A model generated the notes under the pieces. It was not told the origin of the DNA. It did not search any database and saw only the letters and a list, made by a program, of their open reading frames with translations. This document shows positions 1-5,540 of a DNA stretch of 6,352 nucleotides, piece after piece. Numbering within the stretch: the first letter of the stretch is position 1; each line of letters starts with the position of its first letter. A program made the translations under genes and the position numbers. This stretch comes from Chromatiaceae bacterium (GTDB lineage Bacteria; Pseudomonadota; Gammaproteobacteria; Chromatiales; Chromatiaceae), in contig DTXR01000493.1 of assembly GCA_012962365.1 (NCBI GenBank), forward strand, positions 1 to 6,352, read 5' to 3'.

Positions 1-93
1 AACTGTACCCAACTCATTTCCCGGTTAACATATTGATTGAAAAGAAAAAACATCGGTATTTGGAGCGGCCTGGTGAAATATCCGGGCTAGAGG

Positions 94-130
94 CGGAGCG
101 CGGCTTGCTTGCCGGGGGTGCCGCGCTTTG
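94..130 (+). other. GC-rich stem-loop upstream of the adenosyltransferase operon
   Basis: AGCGCGGC (97-104) pairs perfectly with GCCGCGCT (120-127). The stem extends by two G-U pairs and one C-G pair to 94-104/120-130, with a 15-nt loop. Only three T follow directly (127-129, partly within the stem), so a strong intrinsic terminator is not supported. It could be a weak terminator of a gene lying left of the window or a structure in the promoter region. The rest of 1-171 holds no gene that I can support; its first 60 bases are AT-richer. Confidence 0.4.
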
Positions 131-159
131 CCTGACCTGCTACGCCCGTCTGCGCCCTA

Positions 160-165
160 TATAAT
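160..165 (+). promoter_or_regulatory. Perfect -10 box (TATAAT), predicting a leaderless transcript
   Basis: TATAAT is an exact sigma-70 -10 hexamer. With its last base taken as -7, the +1 nucleotide falls on position 172, the A of the adenosyltransferase ATG. No Shine-Dalgarno-like sequence precedes that ATG. The -35 region is poor: the hexamer at 17-bp spacing is CTGCTA (137-142), matching TTGACA at three positions. The hexamer is seen directly; leaderless initiation is inferred. Confidence 0.6.
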
Positions 166-171
166 GCACAC

Positions 172-714
172 ATGAACCGACTCACGAAGATCACCACCCG
201 CACTGGCGACCAAGGGAAAACCGGTCTGGCAGATGGCAGCCGCGTCAACAAAGACAGTCTACGCATTCAGGTGCTGGGGGATATCGATGAATTGAATGCT
301 GCCCTGGGCCTGGTGAAAACCTACAGCCCGAATTCTGCCTCAATCCGCCTGATTGCCGAGGTGCAACAGCGTCTTTTTGATCTTGGCGGTGAACTGGCCG
401 TTCCCGAAGGCACCGCGATTACTTCCGATCATGTTCTTTGGCTGGAACAGCAGCTGGAACAGATCAATGGCGACCTTCCCGTCCTGAAAGAATTCATCCT
501 CCCCGGCGGTGAACCCGCGTCTGCTCATGCGCATCTGGCACGGGCCATCTGTCGCCGTGCGGAACGCAGCCTGTGGCGACTTTCCCGGCAGGAACCGGTA
601 AACTCGGAATCCCTGATTTATCTGAACCGGTTGTCCGACCTGCTGTTCGTGCTGGCACGCGCACTGGCGCGGCAATCGTCCACTACCGAACAAACCTGGA
701 ATCGAGAAACGTGA
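172..714 (+). CDS. pduO: PduO-type ATP:cob(I)alamin adenosyltransferase
   Basis: This 180-residue cytoplasmic enzyme transfers the adenosyl group of ATP to cob(I)alamin or cob(I)yrinic acid diamide, making coenzyme B12. It shows the family landmarks in order: the N-terminal ATP-binding motif TRTGDQGKTGL (9-19), GDIDELNA (36-43), FILPGG (108-113), the Arg-rich helix RAICRRAERSL (124-134) and the closing helix YLNRLSDLLFVLAR (150-163). Length is normal for a stand-alone PduO/MMAB-type enzyme, and the ATG at 172 gives the expected family N-terminus. The last 12 or so residues look like a dispensable tail. The stop overlaps the GTG start of the next gene by four bases (GTGA, 711-714), so translation is probably coupled. 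No B12-dependent enzyme or corrin-synthesis gene is in the window, so a biosynthetic or salvage role cannot be distinguished. The start has no ribosome binding site and lies seven bases after a perfect -10 box. Confidence 0.95.
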   Translation: MNRLTKITTRTGDQGKTGLADGSRVNKDSLRIQVLGDIDELNAALGLVKTYSPNSASIRLIAEVQQRLFDLGGELAVPEGTAITSDHVLWLEQQLEQINGDLPVLKEFILPGGEPASAHAHLARAICRRAERSLWRLSRQEPVNSESLIYLNRLSDLLFVLARALARQSSTTEQTWNRET

Positions 715-1472
715 AAAAACCTGTCGTACTTGTTGGAATCGGAGAAATGGGCGGTGTCTTTGCCCGGGGCTTCCTGCGTTTGGGGCACCCGCTCTATCCC
801 GTTACCCGTGATCAGGATATGGAAAAAGCAGCGCAGGAGATCCCCGAAGCCGAAGCCGTGCTGGTCGCCGTGGGCGAGAAGGATCTGCCTGCCGTATTGC
901 AGCAACTGCCGGAAATCTGGAAAGACAAGGTCATCCTGCTGCAGAATGAACTGCTGCCTTCGGATTTTTCGCATCTGCCCGACGTGACTGTCATTTCTGT
1001 CTGGTTCGAGAAAAAGCCCGGCATGGATTTCAAGGTCATCATCCCCTCCCCCTGTTTCGGCCCCAAATCGGAGCTGGTCAGGGACGCCCTGGGCAAGCTG
1101 GATATTCCAGTCAAGGTTCTGGCCAACGAAGATGAACTGCTGTTCGAGCTGGTGGTGAAAAACCTGTATATCCTCACCACCAATATCGCCGGTTTGAAAA
1201 CCGGCGGCACCGTAGGCGAACTCTGGTCAGAGCATCACGACATCGCCCGCAAGGTAGCTGATGATGTCATCGAATTGCAGGAGAGCCTGACCGGCAGGAC
1301 TTTCGATCGGGAAGCACTGATTCAGGCCATGCTCGACGCCTTCGAAGGTGACCCCAAGCACAAATGCATGGGCCGCAGCGCCCCCGCGCGACTGGAGCGG
1401 GCCCTGCACCATGCGGGAGAAAGAGATCTGGAACTGCCCGGTCTCATGCAGTTGGCCGCGGAGATGCATTAG
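711..1472 (+). CDS. Rossmann-fold protein resembling a short ketopantoate reductase (function unknown)
   Basis: The start chosen is GTG 711, overlapping the upstream stop, giving 253 residues. A start further upstream would run far into the adenosyltransferase gene and precede the Rossmann strand with unrelated sequence. The N-terminus VVLVGIGEMGG (5-15) is a GxGxxG nucleotide-binding turn right after the first strand, as in PanE/ApbA and other 6-phosphogluconate-dehydrogenase-like proteins. VVKNLYILTTNIAG (148-161) has the Lys-Asn...Asn layout that begins the C-terminal helical domain of ketopantoate reductases. KHKCMGRSAPARLERAL (217-233) is near the position of the His/Ser substrate-loop region. 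The protein is about 40-50 residues shorter than typical PanE, so pantothenate synthesis is not a safe call. Reading-frame overlaps on both sides place it in one operon with the adenosyltransferase and slpA. NAD(P) binding is likely; the substrate is unknown. Confidence 0.85.
   Translation: MKKPVVLVGIGEMGGVFARGFLRLGHPLYPVTRDQDMEKAAQEIPEAEAVLVAVGEKDLPAVLQQLPEIWKDKVILLQNELLPSDFSHLPDVTVISVWFEKKPGMDFKVIIPSPCFGPKSELVRDALGKLDIPVKVLANEDELLFELVVKNLYILTTNIAGLKTGGTVGELWSEHHDIARKVADDVIELQESLTGRTFDREALIQAMLDAFEGDPKHKCMGRSAPARLERALHHAGERDLELPGLMQLAAEMH
1460..1463 (+). promoter_or_regulatory. Ribosome binding site (GGAG) fixing the slpA start at GTG 1472
   Basis: GGAG ends eight bases before GTG 1472, an optimal spacing, and lies inside the last codons of the preceding gene. 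The alternative in-frame ATG at 1490 has no comparable purine-rich site at a suitable distance. Confidence 0.65.
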
Positions 1473-1927
1473 TGGCCACATCAGAACTCATGCCCGGCAG
1501 CACCGTCACCCTGCATTTCAGCCTGGCTCTCAACGACGGCACTATCGCCTTCGATACAGAAGATGAACCGCTCACCTGTACACTCGGAAATGGCACCCTG
1601 CTGCCCGGCCTGGAGCTGGCCCTATATGGCCTGCGACCTGACGAGGAACAGACCCTGACCCTCACCCCGGAACAGGCCTGGGGCGAGCGCAGGGCGGAGT
1701 TGCTCAAAGAAATGCCGCGCAGCGATTTCCCTGCAGACAGCAAACTGGAAGCGGGCCAGATTCTGGCCTTCAGCCTGCCGGACGGCGACGAAACCATGGG
1801 CACTGTGCTTGCGGTGGAAGATGGCAAGGTACTGATAGACTTCAACCATCCCCTGAGCGGCCAGGAAGTGATATTTCACGCTCACATATTGGATGTGGAC
1901 AACAGTGCCATTCCCACGGACGACTGA
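1472..1927 (+). CDS. slpA: SlpA-type FKBP peptidyl-prolyl cis-trans isomerase
   Basis: This soluble cytoplasmic isomerase and chaperone of the SlpA/FkpB class accelerates prolyl bond rotation. With GTG 1472 it has 151 residues, close to E. coli SlpA. The first FKBP part, VTLHFSLALNDGTIAFDT (12-29) through LGNGTLLPGLELALYGLRPDE (38-58), includes the Leu-Pro-Gly-Leu-Glu turn of the FKBP pocket. The insert-in-flap chaperone domain follows from about 67 to 127. DFNHPLSGQEVIFHAHIL (123-140) is the hallmark return to the FKBP fold. The start shares one base with the preceding TAG stop, so it is the third gene of a coupled operon. In E. coli slpA sits beside ispH; that link is absent here. An ATG at 1490 (145 residues) is possible but lacks a ribosome binding site. 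Confidence 0.93.
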   Translation: MATSELMPGSTVTLHFSLALNDGTIAFDTEDEPLTCTLGNGTLLPGLELALYGLRPDEEQTLTLTPEQAWGERRAELLKEMPRSDFPADSKLEAGQILAFSLPDGDETMGTVLAVEDGKVLIDFNHPLSGQEVIFHAHILDVDNSAIPTDD

Positions 1928-1933
1928 TACCGA

Positions 1934-1952
1934 TCAGGTTTCAGGCACCTGA
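1934..1952. terminator. Weak hairpin between the convergent slpA and AraC genes
   Basis: TCAGGT (1934-1939) and ACCTGA (1947-1952) form a perfect 6-bp stem with a 7-nt loop. The hairpin spans the 13-bp gap between the two convergent stops and the last codons of the AraC gene. Neither strand shows a clear T-run after it, so a bidirectional terminator role is only a possibility. Confidence 0.25.
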
Positions 1953-2894
1953 GCGTTCCTTGTACTCCGTGGCCACGCAGCCATGGAAGGCCTTGAAACG
2001 CCGGCAGAAATGACTGGGGCTCTTGAAGCCCAGATCATAGGCCACGGCGGTGATAGCCTCACCGTTACGGATACGCTCCGCCGCCCGTTTCAGACGCAGC
2101 TGCTGCTGCAGTTCCACAGGCGAACAGCCTATCTTCTCCTTGAATTCCACATACAGGCGGCTGCGGCTCAAGCCCGCGTGACGGCAGAGGCGGGCAATAT
2201 CCAGGGGTTGCGACAAGGTGCTGTTGATCCAGTCCAGGGCTGCGATGAGGGCGTTGGCCTCAGGGTCGCAGCTACACCAAGTCAGCAGGAAATCCCGCGT
2301 CTTGTGGCGCAACAATCGGATAATGAGCTCGGTTACGTTCAGATCGATGAGCAGATCCCGATCCGGGTGATTCTCCATGAACAGCTTCATGAGACGATTC
2401 AAAAGCCGCTGGGTCTCACTGTTGTGATGCGTATGCAGAACCGGGTTACCGAACTGCCATTGTTCCGCCATCTCCGGCATGGTCAATGACTCCATCAGGC
2501 GCTCGCTGATCTGACTCACCTTGTCCCGGGAGATCTCGACTGTCAGGCAGGTGGTGGGATTGTCCAGGCTGGCATCGGGGAAATCGATCTCCACTGCCTC
2601 ACCCGGCGCCACGACAAAGCTTTCGTGGGGCAGGAATACAGTGCCGGATGAATCTACCGGATCATCAGGGTGGTGCATGATCTTACGCCCGGAAATCATG
2701 CCACAGAACAACAGCTCTTCCGCATCCAGATGCACACGGCTGGCCCTCTCGTAGGTATCGTAGATAGCCACCTCGGAATCTTCGCCGGTGAAGCCTACAC
2801 GGTTTTCGATCAGTTTTTGCGGAGTTCGCAGCTTGTTGAGCTCGTCCGAAGCCATCATCCTGCCTGTACAGGCATCCCAGAGTTTCTGAATCAT
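1941..2894 (-). CDS. AraC-family transcriptional regulator
   Basis: This is a 317-residue DNA-binding regulator when started at ATG 2894 (N-terminus MIQKLWDACTGRMM). The C-terminal third carries the two AraC helix-turn-helix motifs: LDIARLCRHAGLSRSRLYVEF (231-251) and ITAVAYDLGFKSPSHFCRRF (281-300), the second matching the GF-xSxSxFxRxFK signature. The N-terminal 200 residues are a ligand/dimer domain too divergent to name; effector unknown. The reading frame stays open to a TTG at 2969, but that extension would cover the repeated elements in the divergent gap and has unusual composition. GGAGAGAAG lies upstream of ATG 2894, with a rather long spacing. ATG 2858/2855 are further alternatives. 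The gene is divergent from the aldehyde dehydrogenase, which suggests it controls that gene, probably as an activator responding to an aldehyde or alcohol; that is inference. Confidence 0.9.
   Translation of the reverse strand: MIQKLWDACTGRMMASDELNKLRTPQKLIENRVGFTGEDSEVAIYDTYERASRVHLDAEELLFCGMISGRKIMHHPDDPVDSSGTVFLPHESFVVAPGEAVEIDFPDASLDNPTTCLTVEISRDKVSQISERLMESLTMPEMAEQWQFGNPVLHTHHNSETQRLLNRLMKLFMENHPDRDLLIDLNVTELIIRLLRHKTRDFLLTWCSCDPEANALIAALDWINSTLSQPLDIARLCRHAGLSRSRLYVEFKEKIGCSPVELQQQLRLKRAAERIRNGEAITAVAYDLGFKSPSHFCRRFKAFHGCVATEYKERSGA
2861..2874. repeat. 14-bp perfect palindrome in the 5' end of the AraC gene
   Basis: TGCCTGTACAGGCA is its own reverse complement. It begins about 20 bp inside the AraC coding region counted from ATG 2894, or just upstream of the alternative starts at 2858/2855. 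One palindrome of this size is not far from chance expectation in 6 kb, so a regulatory role is unproven. Confidence 0.3.
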
Positions 2895-2930
2895 ACACCA
2901 GTTTTTCTTCTCTCCGGACTGCTTTGGGAC

Positions 2931-2962
2931 GCAGAAGCAACGGTTCTGGATGCTGAGGCAAC
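2931..2962. promoter_or_regulatory. Candidate AraC-family operator: two 11-mers spaced 21 bp
   Basis: GCAGAAGCAAC (2931-2941) and GCTGAGGCAAC (2952-2962) match at 9 of 11 positions. Their starts are 21 bp apart, two helical turns, as for the half-sites bound by AraC-type activators. They lie in the 160-bp gap between the divergent regulator and dehydrogenase genes, about 93-124 bp before the dehydrogenase ATG. I could not identify a convincing -35/-10 pair nearby, so the target promoter is not fixed. The repeats are visible directly; binding by the neighbouring regulator is inferred. Confidence 0.5.
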
Positions 2963-3054
2963 TGCGCAATCCGAAAAAAGCTTAGTTTAGATGGGCTTCG
3001 CCAATTCCCCCCATAGGGTGAAACAGGCTTCCAATCGAACCTCAGGAGAAAAGC

Positions 3055-4551
3055 ATGTCGAACAAGCAACCCGAATTCAAGGACCAGTACGAAAACTTCA
3101 TCGGCGGTGAATGGGTCGCCCCGGTGGATGGCGACTATTTCGATAACAACTCACCGGTGAACGGCCAACGCCTGTGCCGTGTGCCCCGCTCTGGCAGCAA
3201 AGACATCGATCTAGCCGTCGCGGCAGCCTGGAAGGCCGCACCCGAGTGGAACAAGAGCGCCGTTACCGAGCGCAGTAACTTGCTGTTGAAGATCGCCGAT
3301 ACCATCGAAGCGAATCTGGATAGGATAGCCCACGCAGAAACCTGGGACAACGGCAAGCCCATTCGCGAAACCCTGGCCGCCGATATTCCCCTGACCATCG
3401 ACCACTTTCGCTACTTTGCCGGCGTGATCCGTGCCGAAACCGGTGAGGTATCCGACCTGGACGCCGCCACGGTTTCCATGGAAGTCCACGAGCCTCTGGG
3501 CGTAGTGGGACAGATCATCCCCTGGAACTTTCCCATCCTCATGGCCGCCTGGAAGCTGGCCCCGGCCCTGGCGGCAGGCAACTGCGTTGTGCTCAAACCT
3601 GCCGAGCAAACCCCGGCCTCCATCCTGGTGTTCATCGAACTGATCCAGGATCTGCTCCCTCCCGGCGTGGTCAACGTGGTCAACGGCTTCGGCCCCGAGG
3701 CCGGCAAGCCCCTCGCCACCCACCCGGACATCCGCAAGGTGGCTTTCACCGGTGAAACCACCACCGGCCGTCTTATCATGCAATACGCTTCCGAGAACAT
3801 CATTCCCGTGACTCTGGAGCTGGGTGGCAAATCCCCCAATATCTTCTTCGATTCGGTCATGGCTGCCGATGACAACTTCCTGGACAAGGCCATCGAAGGG
3901 TTAGTGCTGTTTGCCTTCAACCAGGGCGAGGTTTGCACCTGCCCGTCCCGCGCGCTGATCCAGGAAAACATCTACGACGAGTTCATGGAGCGCTGCCTAA
4001 AACGCATCGACGCCATCAAGATGGGCGATACCCTGGATACATCCACCATGATGGGCGCCCAGGCATCCAACGATCAGTACGAGAAGATTCTCAACTATAT
4101 CCAGATCGGCAAGGACGAAGGCGCCGAGGTGCTCTGCGGCGGCGAAGCCTTCAGCAACGCGACCTATCCCGACGGCTACTACATCAAGCCCACGGTACTC
4201 AAGGGCCAAAACAGCATGCGTGTGTTCCAGGAGGAAATCTTCGGCCCGGTACTCTGCGTGACCACCTTCAAGGATGACGAAGAAGCCCTGCAGATCGCCA
4301 ACGACACCATGTACGGCCTTGGCGCGGGAGTCTGGACCCGGGACATCCACCAGATGCAAACCTTCACCCGGGGTATCGAGGCCGGGCGCGTATGGGCGAA
4401 CTGCTATCACCTGTATCCCGCCCACGCCTCCTTCGGCGGGCAGAAGAAGTCCGGCATCGGCCGCGAGACCCACAAGATGATGCTCAACCATTATCGCAAG
4501 ACCAAGAATATTCTCATGTCCTATGACAAGAACCCTTTGGGTTTCTTCTGA
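3055..4551 (+). CDS. exaC: NAD(P)-dependent acetaldehyde/aldehyde dehydrogenase (AldB/ExaC/AcoD type)
   Basis: This 498-residue cytoplasmic enzyme oxidises acetaldehyde or other short aldehydes to the acid with NAD(P)+, without CoA. Visible landmarks are Asn158 in PWNFP, Lys181 in [10 protein letters not shown], the cofactor loop FTGETTTG (231-238), the general base Glu255 in LELGGKSPN, the nucleophile Cys294 in [11 protein letters not shown], and EEIFGP (393-398). The C-terminal stretch [14 protein letters not shown] and [11 protein letters not shown] is typical of the AldB/ExaC subgroup rather than betaine-aldehyde or succinate-semialdehyde enzymes. A second Cys (296) lies two residues after the nucleophile, as in E. 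coli AldB. The start has a good ribosome binding site, AGGAG (3044-3048), six bases ahead. An AraC gene is divergent upstream and a DUF779 gene follows after 54 bp. Substrate preference is inferred from the family; no alcohol dehydrogenase is in the window. Confidence 0.96.
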   Translation: MSNKQPEFKDQYENFIGGEWVAPVDGDYFDNNSPVNGQRLCRVPRSGSKDIDLAVAAAWKAAPEWNKSAVTERSNLLLKIADTIEANLDRIAHAETWDNGKPIRETLAADIPLTIDHFRYFAGVIRAETGEVSDLDAATVSMEVHEPLGVVGQIIPWNFPILMAAWKLAPALAAGNCVVLKPAEQTPASILVFIELIQDLLPPGVVNVVNGFGPEAGKPLATHPDIRKVAFTGETTTGRLIMQYASENIIPVTLELGGKSPNIFFDSVMAADDNFLDKAIEGLVLFAFNQGEVCTCPSRALIQENIYDEFMERCLKRIDAIKMGDTLDTSTMMGAQASNDQYEKILNYIQIGKDEGAEVLCGGEAFSNATYPDGYYIKPTVLKGQNSMRVFQEEIFGPVLCVTTFKDDEEALQIANDTMYGLGAGVWTRDIHQMQTFTRGIEAGRVWANCYHLYPAHASFGGQKKSGIGRETHKMMLNHYRKTKNILMSYDKNPLGFF

Positions 4552-4559
4552 TGATCTGC

Positions 4560-4585
4560 CCCGGAGCCGACACCTCGGCTCCGGG
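4560..4585 (+). other. Intercistronic hairpin between the dehydrogenase and DUF779 genes
   Basis: CCCGGAGCCGA (4560-4570) and TCGGCTCCGGG (4575-4585) form a perfect 11-bp GC-rich stem with the tetraloop CACC. It begins nine bases after the dehydrogenase stop and ends eight bases before the GAGGG ribosome binding site of the next gene. There is no T-run after it, so it is not a classical intrinsic terminator. It is more likely a 3'-end-stabilising or attenuating element that sets the ratio of the two products. Confidence 0.7.
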
Positions 4586-4605
4586 CCTGGCTGAGGGCCA
4601 AATCA

Positions 4606-4992
4606 ATGAGCAAAGAAAAGGAATACAGTGAACGGGTGGCTGTCACACCGGTTGCCGCCAGGGTCATCGACGAACTGCGGGAGAAACACGGTGAGCTGAT
4701 GTTTCATCAGAGCGGCGGCTGCTGCGATGGCTCGGCGCCCATGTGTTTCGCAGTGGGTGATTTCATGGTGGGTTCACGGGATGTAAAACTGGGTTCCATA
4801 CACGGCTGTGATTTCTACATGGCCGGCGACCAGTTCGAATACTGGCAAAACACCCATCTGACCGTGGATGTCACGGAAGGCCGTGGCGCAGGGTTTTCAC
4901 TGGAGGTATCCCTGGGTCTGCGCTTTGTGACTGTTTCACGCCTCTATACGGATGAGGAACTGGCAAATCTTCGGCCGGTAGAACAGGGTTGA
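4606..4992 (+). CDS. DUF779 family protein, aldehyde dehydrogenase partner of unknown function
   Basis: This 128-residue soluble protein is of the DUF779 family, which is often encoded beside aldehyde dehydrogenase genes. There is no signal peptide or membrane segment. The core motif is FHQSGGCCDGSAPMC (33-47), with a Cys39-Cys40 pair plus Cys47, followed by IHGCDFYMAGDQFEYW (65-80) bearing His66 and Cys68, then TVDVTEGRGAGFSLE (86-100). These Cys/His residues could bind metal or take part in redox chemistry, but that is inference; no activity is assigned here. The start is ATG 4606, with GAGGG (4593-4597) eight bases ahead. It follows the dehydrogenase by 54 bp, and the gap holds the strong hairpin but no visible promoter, so co-transcription is likely. 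A role in protecting, maturing or assisting the dehydrogenase fits the context. Confidence 0.92.
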   Translation: MSKEKEYSERVAVTPVAARVIDELREKHGELMFHQSGGCCDGSAPMCFAVGDFMVGSRDVKLGSIHGCDFYMAGDQFEYWQNTHLTVDVTEGRGAGFSLEVSLGLRFVTVSRLYTDEELANLRPVEQG

Positions 4993-5042
4993 GTCGCCCG
5001 GCGCCCTACTACCGTACACAACGCAATTTACCCAAACCCCGG

Positions 5043-5426
5043 TTACCAGCGTGGCATGTTGCCGGGCTGTCTGCGGGGGATCGTAATCACGACAAGGCCT
5101 GGCAGGTTTTTCCGGCTCATTCGTGACGGGTCTGCATCCATCGGTAAAGGATAATGCTGGCTCATCTGGTTCTGAAACAGAGCACCGGGCATGCCGCTGG
5201 ACTGTCCGACACTCACCTCCAGCATTCTTCCGTTAATGCGGACATGCACCACCGGTTGCGTGTTACCGCTGTAGCGCACGCCAATGTGGTAACCACTGCC
5301 ATCAGCCCATAGGCCCGTCTGGAACTGGCTGGCAGTAAATCCCCCCCAGTTGCCAGGTTGGGCGATTGCAGTTGAAGTAAAAAATAGAAAAAAGACGATT
5401 GCGCCGAATACACCGTTTTTCTGCAT
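5043..5426 (-). CDS. Small exported protein with an Hsp20/alpha-crystallin-like domain
   Basis: The protein has 127 residues. A Sec signal peptide is clear: short charged start MQKN, hydrophobic core GAIVFFLFF, and a likely signal peptidase I site after AIA (residue 22), leaving a mature protein of about 105 residues beginning QPGNWGG. The mature part resembles a small heat-shock domain: VVHVRINGRMLEVSVGQ (59-75) looks like the paired strands before the loop. HYPLPMDADPSRMSRKNLPGLVVITIPRR (91-119) mirrors the 'F-x-LP-x-D-x-I...NGVLTITLPK' end of Hsp20 proteins, although the NG-V-L box is degenerate (LPGLVV). The domain is shorter than usual and there is no C-terminal I-x-I motif. The start has GGAG (5434-5437) seven bases ahead. 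It lies downstream of ispG on the same strand with a 114-bp gap, so it probably has its own promoter. Family assignment is by eye; periplasmic chaperone activity is inference. Confidence 0.8.
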   Translation of the reverse strand: MQKNGVFGAIVFFLFFTSTAIAQPGNWGGFTASQFQTGLWADGSGYHIGVRYSGNTQPVVHVRINGRMLEVSVGQSSGMPGALFQNQMSQHYPLPMDADPSRMSRKNLPGLVVITIPRRQPGNMPRW

Positions 5427-5458
5427 GATACATCTCCGGTTCTTGCACAGATGCCTTT

Positions 5459-5464
5459 ACTATA
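5459..5464 (-). promoter_or_regulatory. Candidate -10 box for the exported Hsp20-like gene
   Basis: On the minus strand TATAGT matches the -10 consensus at five of six positions and would give a start near 5452, a leader of about 26 nt containing the GGAG site. The -35 is weak (TTCCCG at 18-bp spacing). The rest of the 5427-5540 gap shows only the weak hairpin noted separately. Confidence 0.4.
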
Positions 5465-5508
5465 CGCCTGCTGACCGGGGATCGGGAATCAAAATCAAAG
5501 CAGCAAGG

Positions 5509-5533
5509 AAAACCGAGTGGCCATGACTGACCA
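5509..5533 (-). terminator. Weak possible ispG terminator
   Basis: On the minus strand, eight bases after the ispG stop, TGGTCA and TGGCCA pair over six positions (one G-U) around a GTCA loop (5518-5533). Five bases later comes TTTT (5509-5512). The stem is short and the T-run is offset, so this is a weak candidate. Confidence 0.3.
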
Positions 5534-5540
5534 TCCAAGG

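Noticed and set aside
573..710. Upstream extension of the ketopantoate-reductase-like gene
   Set aside because: The extension lies wholly within the adenosyltransferase gene in another frame, and the Rossmann fold begins directly after GTG 711.
1983..2489. Plus-strand open frame of 168 codons opposite the AraC gene
   Set aside because: It lies antisense to the helix-turn-helix region of a clear AraC regulator and has no family resemblance.
2895..2969. TTG-started 25-residue extension of the AraC regulator
   Set aside because: It uses a rare start, has a Cys-rich atypical composition and overlaps the candidate operator; ATG 2894 has a purine-rich upstream site.
2895..3054. Sigma-54 (-24/-12) promoter for the aldehyde dehydrogenase
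   Set aside because: I looked for TGGC-N-TTGC spacing on both strands of the gap and found no acceptable match.
3135..3971. Long minus-strand open frames opposite the aldehyde dehydrogenase
   Set aside because: They are antisense to a well-supported enzyme, show no recognisable motif and have low-complexity composition typical of mirror frames in GC-rich coding DNA.
4993..5042. Terminator between the convergent DUF779 and Hsp20-like genes
   Set aside because: No stem of useful length with a T-run is visible in these 50 bases on either strand.
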